The notes under the pieces were generated by a model. The model saw only the letters and a list, made by a program, of their open reading frames with translations, had not been told where the DNA came from and searched no databases. Below, in pieces: positions 46,289 to 54,746 of a DNA stretch of 64,000 nt. Source of the stretch: Planctomycetota bacterium (lineage in GTDB: Bacteria > Planctomycetota > UBA1135 > UBA2386); the NCBI GenBank assembly GCA_016716265.1, contig JADJWQ010000006.1:2755501-2819500 (forward strand). The letters run 5' to 3'. Numbering within the stretch: position 1 is the stretch's first letter; every line of letters begins with the position of its first letter. Made by a program: the position numbers and the translations under genes.

Positions 46289-49200
46289 TCACCTGGACGA
46301 TCCGCTGGCGGGCTGCTCGGCACGGATCACGAGCTCCCAGGTGTCGTCGAACAGCTCGCGCAAAGGGAAGTCCCGCTCGAGTCCCGCCACCGGACCCGTC
46401 CACCGGTAGCCACCGAACATCACGGCTCGACCGCGCGCGGCGTCGTAGACCAGCGCCGAGCAGTACCGTGCCGGGGGTACCGTGTGCGACGCCCGCGTCA
46501 CCCACTTCGCGCCGTCCCACTCCCAGGTGTCGGAGAACGCACCCAACGAGTCCGGAGTCCAGACGCCACCACCGAACAGCACGAAGCGACCCCGCCCGAG
46601 GCCACCCGTGAGCGCGATGTTGCCGCGCGCCGATGGGCCCCGTGTCTCCGATGACCGCCGGCGCCAGGCCGTACCGTCCCTGGCCAACACCTCGCCGGTC
46701 ATCGGGTCGTAGAGCAGCAGGCCCTCCCCGGGCGCGTCGGATTCCACCGGCACGATCCACCACGGCAGATCCTCCGTCGACTCCAGCCGCCAGCCTGCCA
46801 CAGCCCAGTACCAGATCTGCACGCCCCGCCCGGAGACGCTGGAGGATCGATCCGGGGACACCAGCACGCATTGCTGCCGACTCGCGTCGAAGACCAATCC
46901 CATCCCCTCCGCGGGGACCGAGCCCGGCGGCGCCACGAGCGACCAGCGCACGCCGTCCCACTCCCACATGTCGGTCAGTGGCTCGCCGGACTCGCCGTAC
47001 CCATCGCAGAGGATCGTGCGCTGGCGGGACGGGTCATAGGCCGACAGCGACCGCTCGCGCGGCTCCGGACTCACGCTGGGACGTCGCTCGTACCAGCGCA
47101 CGCCGTCCCATTCCCAGGTGTCCCCGAAGACGCGGATCGGACCGACTTCGGGCCAGCCGTCGGAGCCGCCGAACAGCACGACCCGCTGCCGCACCGGGTC
47201 GTAGGCCATCGCGTGCCGGAACCGCGCCGTCGGGCCCGGACCGGAATGCCGCGCGATCCACATGCAGTCGTCAGGCGCGACCGCGGCGACGGTCTCCAGC
47301 CGGCGCGCGGCGCGCAGCCCGTGGGATCGTTCCGCGACCTCCGAATGATCCGGGTTGCGGCGCGCGGAGCGCGCCTCGACAGCGGTCTCGTACTGTCCAC
47401 CACCGCGGCAGACGCGCCGGGCGTCGAAGTTGACCTCGCGCAGCCCGTCGCCCGGTCGACACGGCAGCATGTAGCTGCCGTAGCGGTCCAGGCACCATTC
47501 GAAGACGTTGCCGTGGACGTCGTGGAGACCGAAGGGGTTCGGCAGGTAGCTGCCGACGGGAGCGATCGGCTTGCGGATCTGGTCGAGCGCCGGGTCATGG
47601 CCGTCGTAGAGACGGATCGGCGTGCCGAGGAGGTTCGCGCATTCGACGAGCGTGCGCTTGTCGCTCCCGCACCACCAGGGCGATTGGGTCGTCGCCCGGC
47701 ACCCGTATTCCCACTGCGCCTCGGTCGGCAGCACGAGGCCGTGCAGATCGAGCAGCGCGTCGCATTCCGTCGCGCCGACGCTCTCGACCGGGTGCGTCGA
47801 GCCGATCGGCTCGGGGGCATCCATGTAGGTCTCGCCGAGCACGAAGAAGCCCGGCTCCGGCCGTCCCGACAGCCGCCGCCACTGGCCGCGCGTCAGCTCG
47901 TGGCGCGCGAGGAAGAACGGCTCGAGCGTCACCTGATGCAGGATCTCGTCCGGCTGTGCCCCTGGATCGTGGTTCGGCAATGCCGGGTCGTCCCGCTGCG
48001 CGCCCATCCAGAACGTTCCGCCGGGGAGCAGCACGAACACGATCCCGGTGTCGTCGCGCACGTCGATCGTGCCGCCGGCGCCGTGAGTGGGGATCTCGAT
48101 CGCGTCGACGGCGTCGATGCCGGACTCGGGGTCCCAGGCGGAGCGCAGGTGATAGAACTCCCAGAGCTTCGTCACCGGGTTCATGCCGATCGGGACGAGC
48201 CCGGTCTGCGGTCGCAGCTCGATCGGATGTGCCGCGTACAGCTCGCTCGCGACCACACCGTCGGCCTTCGCGATCGCGTCGCTCGCCTCGGTCCAGGACA
48301 CCTGTGCGTGCGGGTGGTGGTCGGTCCACACGTCGATCCGGCGTGCCCACGCGAGTCGCTCGCGCACCCGCCGTAGCTCGTCCTGCTCGAAGCGTTCGAT
48401 GTCGACGACGGCCTGGCGCAACGTGCGGTGCAGGTAATCCTCCGCATCGCTCGCGAAGCGCCACGAGCGACGCCGCGACAGCTCGTCGTCGAGCGCACGG
48501 TAGTCGCGCTCCAGCCGGTCGATCTCCGCCTGCGCCGCGCCGTCGCGCGCGAGCGTGATCCGCCGTTCGAGGTCCGCGACGTACGCCGCGCTGACCGCGA
48601 CCTCGGTGCCCTCGGCGAGCCGAACCGCTTCGCCTGCCGCCGCGCGAGCGTCGGCGTCCAGTCCATTGGCATACTGCGCGGCCGCCAGCGCACGGAGGAG
48701 CCGCGGACGGCCGATCGACGCGTCACCGTCGTCGAGCTTCGCGACGGCGGCACGGAGCATCGCCAGCGCCAGCTCTGCGCGTGCGACGGTCCGGGTCTCG
48801 TCGTCCCAATCGACGAGCGGCGCGGCGAGGTCGTGCAGCTCGCGCGCGGTCTTGCCCCGCAGCTCGTGCGGCACGGGGGGCAACGATGGAGGTACCGAGC
48901 CCGACCGGACCGCCTGCACGCGGCGCAGGAACTGCAGCTCCCGCCGCCGAGCCTCCCATTCGGCGAAGCGGGGGTGGGCACGTCGGTCCGCGTCGAGCTC
49001 GGCGGCGCTGCGCGGTATCGCCCGGGATTCGAGCTCCGCCACGAGCCGGCGGACTCTCGGCAGCTCCGCGCTGAGCACCGATCCGTGGACCTGCAGCCAA
49101 TGTTCCAGATCCGCGGGCTTCGAACGCCAATCGAGTTTCCGCTCGGCCTGCCGCGCCTCCTGGAGGCGCAGCACGTTCGCGAGCATGTGGAACTCGCCCG

Positions 49201-50365
49201 ACCGCTCTGCCAGGGTGCTCGCGAGCCAGCTCGATGCGAGGAGTCCGGCGGACAGCGTCGCGAGGAACACCGCAGCGACGCGATTGCGGCGGCTCCAGTG
49301 CATCAGCCGCTGGACCGGACCCGGCGCGTGCGTGAGGACGGGGCGGTGCGTCCGGACGCGCTCCAGCTCATCGGCGAACGCCGCTGCGCTGTCGAATCGC
49401 CGCGTGGGCTCCCGTGCGATCGCGCGCAGGACGACCGCGTTCAGCTCGCGACCGATCCGAGGAGCGACGGCGCGCGGCTCGGGTGCGTCGCCGGCGAGGA
49501 TCGCACGGTAGGTTCCCTCGCGCGTCGTGACGTCGAACGGCAGTCGCAGCGTCAGGCACAGGTATGCCGTCACGCCGAGCTGGTAGACGTCCGTGCGACG
49601 GTCGATCGGCCCGATCTCGGGGGCGATCTGTTCGGGGGCCATGAAGCACGGAGTGCCGAGCCGCTGCGAGCTGGCGGTGAGGTCCGCCGCGCTCGCGTGC
49701 TCGTCGTGAGCGAGCCCGAAGTCGAGGATCGCCGGTTCACCGCGTTCGTCGACCATGATGTTGGCGGGCTTGACGTCGCGGTGGACGACTCCCGCCTCGT
49801 GCGCGGCGTGGAGTGCGCGGGCGACCTTCTCGAGCAGCACGAGCAGGAGTTCGACCGGCTCCGCCGTGCGGCTCTCCTGCGCGCGCGCGACCCGCTGGGC
49901 CAGCGTCTCGCCGTGGACGTGACGCATCGCCAGGAACGGCACGCCGTCGACCTCGCCGGCGTCGTAGACGGTGCAGATGTGGGGATGGTCGAGGCGGGAC
50001 AGCGCCTCGATCTCCCGCCGGAACCGCGCGCGGGAGCTCGGGATCGGCAGGCTCCCGGGCCGAAGCAGCTTCAGCGCGACCTGGCGCCGCAGGCGTTCCT
50101 GCTCGGCGAGGTAGACGATACCCATGCCCCCGCTACCGAGTCGGCGCAGGAGTCGGTACTCGCCGAGCTGCACGGGTGCCTGGACCTCCGGCTCGCAGCC
50201 CGGCGTGAGCCCGCAGCGACGGAGCTGCTCCACCAGATGTCGCAGCGCCGGCGCATGCTCGGGGTGTTCGCGGCAGACCGACTCGAGGGCGGAGTCGCCC
50301 TCGTCGGCCATGCGCTCGAGGCAGTCGAAGGCGAGGTCCTCGAGCGGGTTCGAGCTCGATGCCAT
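46289..50365 (-). CDS. Ser/Thr protein kinase - FGE-like - Kelch fusion protein
   Basis: 1358 residues. A helical N-terminal part (to ~65) precedes a kinase domain with GSGGMGIV (77-84), K99, HRDVKPAN from H195 and DFG at 215-217, so it should be active. A membrane helix lies at ~367-388 (VAAVFLATLSAGLLASSWLA). A long charged helical region follows to ~760, then an FGE-like domain (~770-1030; LPTEAQWEYGCRA, GLHDVHGNVFEWC). Its last segment reads VCRGGGQYET, without a cysteine at the active-site position, so formylglycine formation is unlikely. The C-terminal ~310 residues are Kelch repeats (MAYDPVRQRVVLFGG, DTWEWDGVRWYER, AVMFGGYRW) like those of the adjacent array, but without the C-terminal module. 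It is divergent from the ECF sigma gene at 50530. A sensor role for the outer Kelch part is inferred. Confidence 0.9.
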   Translation of the reverse strand: MASSSNPLEDLAFDCLERMADEGDSALESVCREHPEHAPALRHLVEQLRRCGLTPGCEPEVQAPVQLGEYRLLRRLGSGGMGIVYLAEQERLRRQVALKLLRPGSLPIPSSRARFRREIEALSRLDHPHICTVYDAGEVDGVPFLAMRHVHGETLAQRVARAQESRTAEPVELLLVLLEKVARALHAAHEAGVVHRDVKPANIMVDERGEPAILDFGLAHDEHASAADLTASSQRLGTPCFMAPEQIAPEIGPIDRRTDVYQLGVTAYLCLTLRLPFDVTTREGTYRAILAGDAPEPRAVAPRIGRELNAVVLRAIAREPTRRFDSAAAFADELERVRTHRPVLTHAPGPVQRLMHWSRRNRVAAVFLATLSAGLLASSWLASTLAERSGEFHMLANVLRLQEARQAERKLDWRSKPADLEHWLQVHGSVLSAELPRVRRLVAELESRAIPRSAAELDADRRAHPRFAEWEARRRELQFLRRVQAVRSGSVPPSLPPVPHELRGKTARELHDLAAPLVDWDDETRTVARAELALAMLRAAVAKLDDGDASIGRPRLLRALAAAQYANGLDADARAAAGEAVRLAEGTEVAVSAAYVADLERRITLARDGAAQAEIDRLERDYRALDDELSRRRSWRFASDAEDYLHRTLRQAVVDIERFEQDELRRVRERLAWARRIDVWTDHHPHAQVSWTEASDAIAKADGVVASELYAAHPIELRPQTGLVPIGMNPVTKLWEFYHLRSAWDPESGIDAVDAIEIPTHGAGGTIDVRDDTGIVFVLLPGGTFWMGAQRDDPALPNHDPGAQPDEILHQVTLEPFFLARHELTRGQWRRLSGRPEPGFFVLGETYMDAPEPIGSTHPVESVGATECDALLDLHGLVLPTEAQWEYGCRATTQSPWWCGSDKRTLVECANLLGTPIRLYDGHDPALDQIRKPIAPVGSYLPNPFGLHDVHGNVFEWCLDRYGSYMLPCRPGDGLREVNFDARRVCRGGGQYETAVEARSARRNPDHSEVAERSHGLRAARRLETVAAVAPDDCMWIARHSGPGPTARFRHAMAYDPVRQRVVLFGGSDGWPEVGPIRVFGDTWEWDGVRWYERRPSVSPEPRERSLSAYDPSRQRTILCDGYGESGEPLTDMWEWDGVRWSLVAPPGSVPAEGMGLVFDASRQQCVLVSPDRSSSVSGRGVQIWYWAVAGWRLESTEDLPWWIVPVESDAPGEGLLLYDPMTGEVLARDGTAWRRRSSETRGPSARGNIALTGGLGRGRFVLFGGGVWTPDSLGAFSDTWEWDGAKWVTRASHTVPPARYCSALVYDAARGRAVMFGGYRWTGPVAGLERDFPLRELFDDTWELVIRAEQPASGSSR

Positions 50366-50513
50366 GGGCTCGGATCTCCGGGTTGCGTCGTCCGCCGGGT
50401 GCTGCGCCGGGCCGCCCGGGATCCTGCCTGAGAAACCGTCTCGCGAAGCGCGCCCGGGTCGCCCTGCGAGTTCGATCGTCCGCCCAGGCTGGCCGTGACG
50501 GTCGCTCCCCGAT

Positions 50514-50519
50514 TATCTT
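50514..50519 (+). promoter_or_regulatory. Candidate -10 element of the second ECF sigma gene
   Basis: TATCTT lies 10 nt before the GTG at 50530, at nearly the same distance as TATCCT before the paralogous sigma gene at 26540. This supports both start choices. Confidence 0.4.
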
Positions 50520-50529
50520 GTCACCCGCC

Positions 50530-51126
50530 GTGGACGACGCGCACGATTCGCTCGTGATGGAGGCGGCGGGAGGAAGCCCGGTCGCGATCGAGCAGCTGCT
50601 CCAGCGGCACCTGCCTGGGCTGTTCACCTACGTGCGCCTCCACCTCGGAGCCGAGCTGTCCGCTCGGGACGCGCCACTCGACCTCGTCCAATCGGTGTGC
50701 CGCGACGTCCTGCAGAACACGGCTGAGTTCGAGTTCCGCGGTGAGGGTGCGTTCCGTCACTGGCTCTTCCGCAAGGCGATGGCGACGATCTGCGACCGTC
50801 AGCGCTACTGGCGGGCCCGCAAGCGCAGCAGCGACCGTGAGGTCGGCGACATCGTCTACACGCTGCGCTCGAACGATCGCTCGCCGAGCGAGGTCGCGAT
50901 GCGCGAGGAGGACATGCAGCGCCTCGAGGTCGCGTTGCGCAGCCTGTCGGAAGATCACCGACAGGTCGTGACGCTGGCGTTCGTCGTCGGGCTGTCGCGA
51001 CGCGAGATCGCGACGGTGATGAATCGCTCCGAAGCCGCGGTCCGCTCGCTCCTGCACCGGGCGCTGGCGCGCGTCGGGTTCCTGATGAGCGACCCACGCG
51101 TAGTCCGCGGCGAAACCACCGTGTGA
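50530..51126 (+). CDS. ECF-type RNA polymerase sigma factor
   Basis: 198 residues from the GTG at 50530; the start aligns with that of the sigma factor at 26540. Region 2 includes AIEQLLQRHLPGLFTYVRLH, LDLVQSVCRDVLQ and HWLFRKAMATICDRQRYWRAR. Region 4 is LSEDHRQVVTLAFVVGLSRR followed by EIATVMNRSEAAVRSLLHRAL, a standard helix-turn-helix. It is divergent from the kinase-FGE-Kelch gene with 164 bp between the starts, an arrangement known for planctomycetal ECF factors controlled by Ser/Thr kinases. Its targets may include the Kelch array, but no shared promoter motif was found. A small GC hairpin lies just after the gene. Confidence 0.9.
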   Translation: MDDAHDSLVMEAAGGSPVAIEQLLQRHLPGLFTYVRLHLGAELSARDAPLDLVQSVCRDVLQNTAEFEFRGEGAFRHWLFRKAMATICDRQRYWRARKRSSDREVGDIVYTLRSNDRSPSEVAMREEDMQRLEVALRSLSEDHRQVVTLAFVVGLSRREIATVMNRSEAAVRSLLHRALARVGFLMSDPRVVRGETTV

Positions 51127-51142
51127 GCGGATCGAGGTCGCC

Positions 51143-51159
51143 GCCGGCACCACGCCGGC
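51143..51159 (+). terminator. Weak GC hairpin after the sigma gene
   Basis: GCCGGC (51143-51148) and GCCGGC (51154-51159) pair around ACCAC. The stem is short and no T-run follows. Confidence 0.3.
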
Positions 51160-51216
51160 ACCGCGCGCGACGGCCGACTGACCGGACACGCCGCTGAGGC
51201 GTCGACCGCGCGGCCG

Positions 51217-51816
51217 CTACCTCCGGCGCCGCTCGTCGGACCAGCGCTGCGCTTCGGGCAGCTCGCTCCACCAGCGGGTGGCGACCTCGTCATGGTCGAC
51301 ATCAGGGTCGAACTCGTGCCGGCGGTCGTCGAGGAAGGCGAGCTGCTGGGCGATGCCCTGCGTGCGGCCGTGCTCCCGGCCGGCGCCTTCGCCAGAATCG
51401 CATGGGATTCGAGCAGCGCGCCCTCGGCCTCGTCGAGGTAGCCCGGGTCCATCAGTGTCGCGCCGTAGACGCCGAGGGAGTTGTCGATGTACCGGTGGCC
51501 GGGCACCAGCATGGCGTGCGACGTAGCGACCGCGCGCTCCAGATACGGCAGCGCTTCCTCGCGCGTGCCGCACTGACGCAGCTGAATGCCGAGGTTGAGC
51601 AGGACCACGATCGTGTCGAAGTGCTCCGCACCGCGCGTGCGCGACGCACCCGCGACCCATTGCTCGACCGCGGCCTCGTATGCCTGCAGGCTGTCGGGAC
51701 CGGGCGGGACCGGGCGCAGACCGTAGTGGACGTATTCGGGAACCGGCTTCCGGAAGCGGCCGTTCACAGCCTGGACTTCGGACGAGCGGTCCTCGAACGA
51801 GTGTGGCGTACCATTC
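51217..51816 (-). pseudogene. TPR-region remnant of a protein kinase
   Basis: In one frame the segment reads AAVEQWVAGASRTRGAEHFD, LLNLGIQLRQCGTREEALPY and DEAEGALLESHAILAKA. In the next frame it continues as REHGRTQGIAQQLAFLDD and ends at a TAG at 51217. The parts join as in the TPR tail of large planctomycetal Ser/Thr kinases, with a frame break near 51375-51390. No kinase domain, signal peptide or good start is present. The upstream limit is set by the end of the HepT gene; the open frame overlaps HepT but loses similarity to TPRs there. It is best read as the 3' end of a kinase gene cut off, perhaps when the toxin-antitoxin pair arrived. Confidence 0.65.
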
Positions 51817-52239
51817 TCAATGGCCTTCCAAGCGTGCGGACAGCGCGGCTGCAAAGGTGTCGAAGGCCTGTAGCCCGTCGGGGAGCTCCGCCCAGATCCG
51901 CGCGTGATCGACACTCGCGTAGCCGTGAGCGATGCGGTTGCGTAGGGCGGCCATGCCGGCGAGTCGCCGGGCCGTCTCGCGGTCGAGCAGGCCGTGATGG
52001 GCCAGCATCTCGAACCCCTCGGCATAGGTCGCTGGAACGCCGAGCCCCTCGTCGGCCGCGACGTGCAGCGCGACGTCCAACGCCGCCTGGACGGCGACCA
52101 GCAGGCTCATGGCGATCGCGTCCTGCAGATCGACGTCGTCCCGGATTCGCGCGGCATCCGACGGCCGTCGGCGACGCAGTCTGGCCGTGTGCTCGCGGAG
52201 AGCGGTGAGCTTGCGCAGGATGATCGCGGGGTCCGTCAC
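51817..52239 (-). CDS. hepT: HepT-like ribonuclease toxin
   Basis: 140 residues, starting at a GTG (52239) that overlaps the MntA stop by 4 nt (GTGA). It is a small all-helical HEPN protein. The signature RX4HXY is present at the expected C-terminal place as RNRIAHGY (R100, H105, Y107). Upstream helices with VAVQAALDVALHVAADEGLG fit the HepT/DUF86 family. HepT toxins act as RNases in known pairs and are silenced when MntA adds AMP groups to the tyrosine of this motif. The gene overlaps the beginning of the TPR remnant. All catalytic residues are intact, so it may be functional. Confidence 0.9.
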   Translation of the reverse strand: MTDPAIILRKLTALREHTARLRRRRPSDAARIRDDVDLQDAIAMSLLVAVQAALDVALHVAADEGLGVPATYAEGFEMLAHHGLLDRETARRLAGMAALRNRIAHGYASVDHARIWAELPDGLQAFDTFAAALSARLEGH

Positions 52240-52676
52240 GCTGCGCCTCCCCGGTCGAGATCTCGCAGCCGCGCAGCGAAGCGACGGCTGGCACTGCGCA
52301 GCGCCGGCTCGAAGTCGAGGAACTCGGCGATCGCCGCGGCCCGAAACGCGATCCACGCATCGCGGTCGCCACACAGAAGCTCGCCGTGTCGCGCGATCTC
52401 CATCCGACACAGGGTGCTGGCCCGGTCGACACGCACGAGGTCGACGTCGCATCGGACGGTCGCGGTCAGGCTGGCCTGCAACTCGAGCTCCTTCGCGAGC
52501 GTGACGTCCGGATCCTGCGGCAGCCACGCCACGTCGACGTCGCTGTCCGGTCTCGCTCCGCCGGTAACCCGGGATCCGAACACGGCTACGAAGCGCGCCA
52601 CGGGGCGATGCTCGAAGGCCTCGCAAAGGGTCTGTCGGAGCGCCGAGTCCACCTCGCCAGAGACTAGCCGATCCAT
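52236..52676 (-). CDS. mntA: MntA-like nucleotidyltransferase antitoxin
   Basis: 146 residues from the ATG at 52676. The minimal nucleotidyltransferase signature GSX10DXD is complete: G34, S35, D46, D48 (FGSRVTGGARPDSDVDV), and a third acidic strand, CDVDLVRV, follows. In known systems MntA neutralises HepT by transferring AMP to its active-site tyrosine. The toxin follows with a 4-nt overlap, giving coupled translation with the antitoxin made first. An in-frame extension to 52934 is Arg-rich and unlike coding sequence. A perfect inverted repeat lies 3 nt before the start and may be an autoregulatory operator. Confidence 0.9.
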   Translation of the reverse strand: MDRLVSGEVDSALRQTLCEAFEHRPVARFVAVFGSRVTGGARPDSDVDVAWLPQDPDVTLAKELELQASLTATVRCDVDLVRVDRASTLCRMEIARHGELLCGDRDAWIAFRAAAIAEFLDFEPALRSASRRFAARLRDLDRGGAA

Positions 52677-53017
52677 GGTGGCCCGCGAGCCCTCTTCCAC
52701 GCGGGCCGGACAGCCGGCCGAATTGGCTCGGTCGCGGCGCGCACCGATGTCGCAGGTGGATCGAGCCAGCCGCCGTCGGTCCGGCGAGCGTCGCGAACGA
52801 CGGCATCGGCGAGCTGACTCGACGAATCGACGCGAGGCGCGAGCGGTGCTGGCCGTCGACACGCGCGGCTCCACCGAGGGTTGGCACGGCAGTCCGGCCG
52901 CTGCGCCGAGATGGCGTCGGCAGCCGCGAGTCACGCCGCCGCTGTTGTCGTGAAGCGGGCCGCAATCCGCACGGTGCCGGGGGCGACACGGGCGTGGCGC
53001 GTGGCGAAGATACCGAC
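52677..53017 (-). other. Divergent gap between mntA and the esterase gene
   Basis: 341 bp without a supported gene. It holds the inverted repeat next to mntA and should carry promoters for both directions. Open frames through it translate to Arg/Ser-rich sequence and are rejected. Confidence 0.5.
52680..52707 (-). promoter_or_regulatory. Inverted repeat, candidate operator of mntA-hepT
   Basis: GGCCCGCG (52680-52687) and CGCGGGCC (52700-52707) are perfect inverted repeats with a 12-nt spacer. The site ends 3 nt before the mntA start codon. The position fits either an autoregulatory operator or an RNA hairpin covering the ribosome-binding region. Confidence 0.4.
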
Positions 53018-53914
53018 ATGCGTCCGGCGAGGCTCCTCGGTCTGCTCCTGGCGTCGGTCCTGGCGGCGGGCGGTTGCGGCACGACGCCGGCCCCCGCGCC
53101 GACGGCCGACGTCTATCTGCTCGCCGGCCAATCGAACATGCAGGGGCTCGGCTTCGTCGCCGAGCTGCCCGCGGAATGGCGGGAGCCGGTCGCGGCCGCC
53201 CGGTTCTGGAACGGCGAGCGCTTCGAGCCGCTCGACCCCGAGACGACCCGCCTCAGCACGCGGCCGGGCGAGTTCGGTCCGGAGCTGGGCTTCGCTCGCG
53301 GACTGTGCGATGCGGGTCCGGGTCCCTTCTACCTGATCAAGTTCTGCCGCAGCGGCCAGGCGCTCCACGCCGGCTGGGACGACAACCGTTGGGTCGGCTC
53401 TGCGCCAGGACCGGACCGGGCCAACTTCCATCCGGGCGAGCGGCCGGACGATCCCGCCGTCGGTCGCCACTACCGCGATTGGTCGAGCACCGCGCGCGCC
53501 GCGCTCGCCGCACTCCGCGCACAGGGGCTGCGGCCGGTGCTGCGCGGCGTGGTGTGGATGCAGGGCGAGCAGGACAGCAAGCACGCGATCTCCGCGGGCA
53601 GCTACGCGCTCGACCTGCGGCGGCTGCGCGAGCGCCTCGGCGCCGATCTGGGTGCCCCTGATCTACCCTGGGTATACGGCCAGGTGCTGCCGCACAGTCC
53701 GGCGCGGGAGCGCTTCACGCACCGCGACCTGATCCGCTCCCAGATGGCGGCGCTCGACGCGCGCTCCGGCCAGCCGGAGGCGACGCCGGGCATGTGGATG
53801 GTCCCGACCGACGACATGCCGCTGCGCGACGACACCGTGCACTACGACACCGAGGGGCAACGGCGGCTGGGCCTCGCCTTCGCCGCGGCGATGCTCGATC
53901 TGCAGCGGCGCTGA
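53018..53914 (+). CDS. Lipoprotein SGNH/CE6-type carbohydrate esterase
   Basis: 298 residues from the ATG at 53018. The N-terminus MRPARLLGLLLASVLAAGGC is a lipoprotein signal with C20 as the likely lipidated residue. The catalytic part starts with VYLLAGQSNMQG, where S39 is the nucleophile. It continues with a glycine block, GVVWMQGEQDSKH, and ends with the Asp-His block DDTVHYDTEGQRR. This order is typical of sialate O-acetylesterase-like and CE6 acetylxylan esterases, which remove acetyl groups from sugars. The enzyme should sit on a membrane surface. The exact substrate is not predictable. A second, larger esterase of related type lies at 57032. Confidence 0.88.
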   Translation: MRPARLLGLLLASVLAAGGCGTTPAPAPTADVYLLAGQSNMQGLGFVAELPAEWREPVAAARFWNGERFEPLDPETTRLSTRPGEFGPELGFARGLCDAGPGPFYLIKFCRSGQALHAGWDDNRWVGSAPGPDRANFHPGERPDDPAVGRHYRDWSSTARAALAALRAQGLRPVLRGVVWMQGEQDSKHAISAGSYALDLRRLRERLGADLGAPDLPWVYGQVLPHSPARERFTHRDLIRSQMAALDARSGQPEATPGMWMVPTDDMPLRDDTVHYDTEGQRRLGLAFAAAMLDLQRR

Positions 53915-53917
53915 CCC

Positions 53918-53967
53918 AGCCCCGGGCGCCGCCGCCGGCCACCGCCGCCGGCCCGATCTCCGGGGCT
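53918..53967 (+). terminator. Long GC-rich hairpin after the esterase gene
   Basis: AGCCCCGG (53918-53925) pairs with CCGGGGCT (53960-53967), and the interior contains further GCCGGC self-complementary stretches. It begins 3 nt after the stop. No T-run is seen. Confidence 0.4.
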
Positions 53968-54085
53968 CGGCGCTCGGCCATTGTCGGAGCCGACGACGCT
54001 CGCATGGCCAGGCCCAGGGTATCCCCGTACGTCCGGGCCGGGCGGCACCGGGGTCGATCCCGGTCCCGACGCGCCGCACGGCGAT

Positions 54086-54091
54086 TAGCAT
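54086..54091 (+). promoter_or_regulatory. Candidate -10 element of the DUF5671 operon
   Basis: TAGCAT lies 19 nt before the ATG at 54111. The leader it would give contains GGAGGT, a full Shine-Dalgarno sequence. The same TTAGCATG string occurs before the gene at 55250. Confidence 0.4.
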
Positions 54092-54110
54092 GAGGCGCGG
54101 AGGTCGACCG

Positions 54111-54746
54111 ATGGACCCGTCTCTCGAGGAGTTCATCCGGCACGCCCGCGAGCGCCAGCTCGGCCTCGCGGACCTGCGCGCGATCCTGCAGGCCGCCGGA
54201 TGGAAGGACCGGCAGATCGCCCGCGCACTCAGCCACGAGACGCTCGCGCTGCCGGTGCCCGAGCCGCCGGGCGCGGGCTCGGCCCGCGAGGTGTTCCTGC
54301 ACCTGTTCGCCTTCGCCGCGCTCTACACCTGGGTCACCAGCCTGGTGCTGCTGCTGTTCGGCTACGTCGATCTGGCGCTGCCCGATCCCGCGTGGCGGGC
54401 CACCGACGTCTGGTACGAGGAGCGCGAGTCGGGCATCCGGGTCGGCATGGCGACGCTGATCGTGACCTACCCGCTGTTCCTGCTGGTGTGGCGGCACCTG
54501 CTGGCCGTCGCGCGGCGCGACCCCCAGCGCGGCGCGCCACCGGTGCGGCGCTGGCTGATCTGGCTGTCGCTGTTCGTCGGCGCCGTGACGCTGTCGAGCG
54601 ACCTGATCACGCTGCTGTACTTCCTGCTCGAGGGCGAGGTCAGCGCGCGCTTCCTGTTGAAGGTCGGCACCCTTCTGCTGATCGCAGGCGCCGGCACCGG
54701 CTACCTGTGGTGGTCGCTACGGAGCGGCGAGGAGGCACCGCGATGA
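54111..54746 (+). CDS. DUF5671 membrane protein
   Basis: 211 residues. The ATG at 54111 is preceded by GGAGGT at good spacing and is preferred over the ATG at 54090. Residues 1-45 form a soluble helical part (LEEFIRHARERQLGLADLRA). The rest has four membrane helices in the DUF5671 order: AREVFLHLFAFAALYTWVTS, VGMATLIVTYPLFLLVW, WLIWLSLFVGAVTLSSDLIT and RFLLKVGTLLLIAGAGTGYL. The function of the family is not known. The stop overlaps the next start (ATGA), so it is translated together with the protein at 54743, a typical partner arrangement. Confidence 0.82.
   Translation: MDPSLEEFIRHARERQLGLADLRAILQAAGWKDRQIARALSHETLALPVPEPPGAGSAREVFLHLFAFAALYTWVTSLVLLLFGYVDLALPDPAWRATDVWYEERESGIRVGMATLIVTYPLFLLVWRHLLAVARRDPQRGAPPVRRWLIWLSLFVGAVTLSSDLITLLYFLLEGEVSARFLLKVGTLLLIAGAGTGYLWWSLRSGEEAPR

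Noticed and set aside
52236..52934. Longer MntA protein starting at 52934
   Set aside because: The added 86 residues are Arg/Ser-rich, and the extension would cross the inverted repeat before the ATG at 52676; family members start shortly before the nucleotidyltransferase motif.
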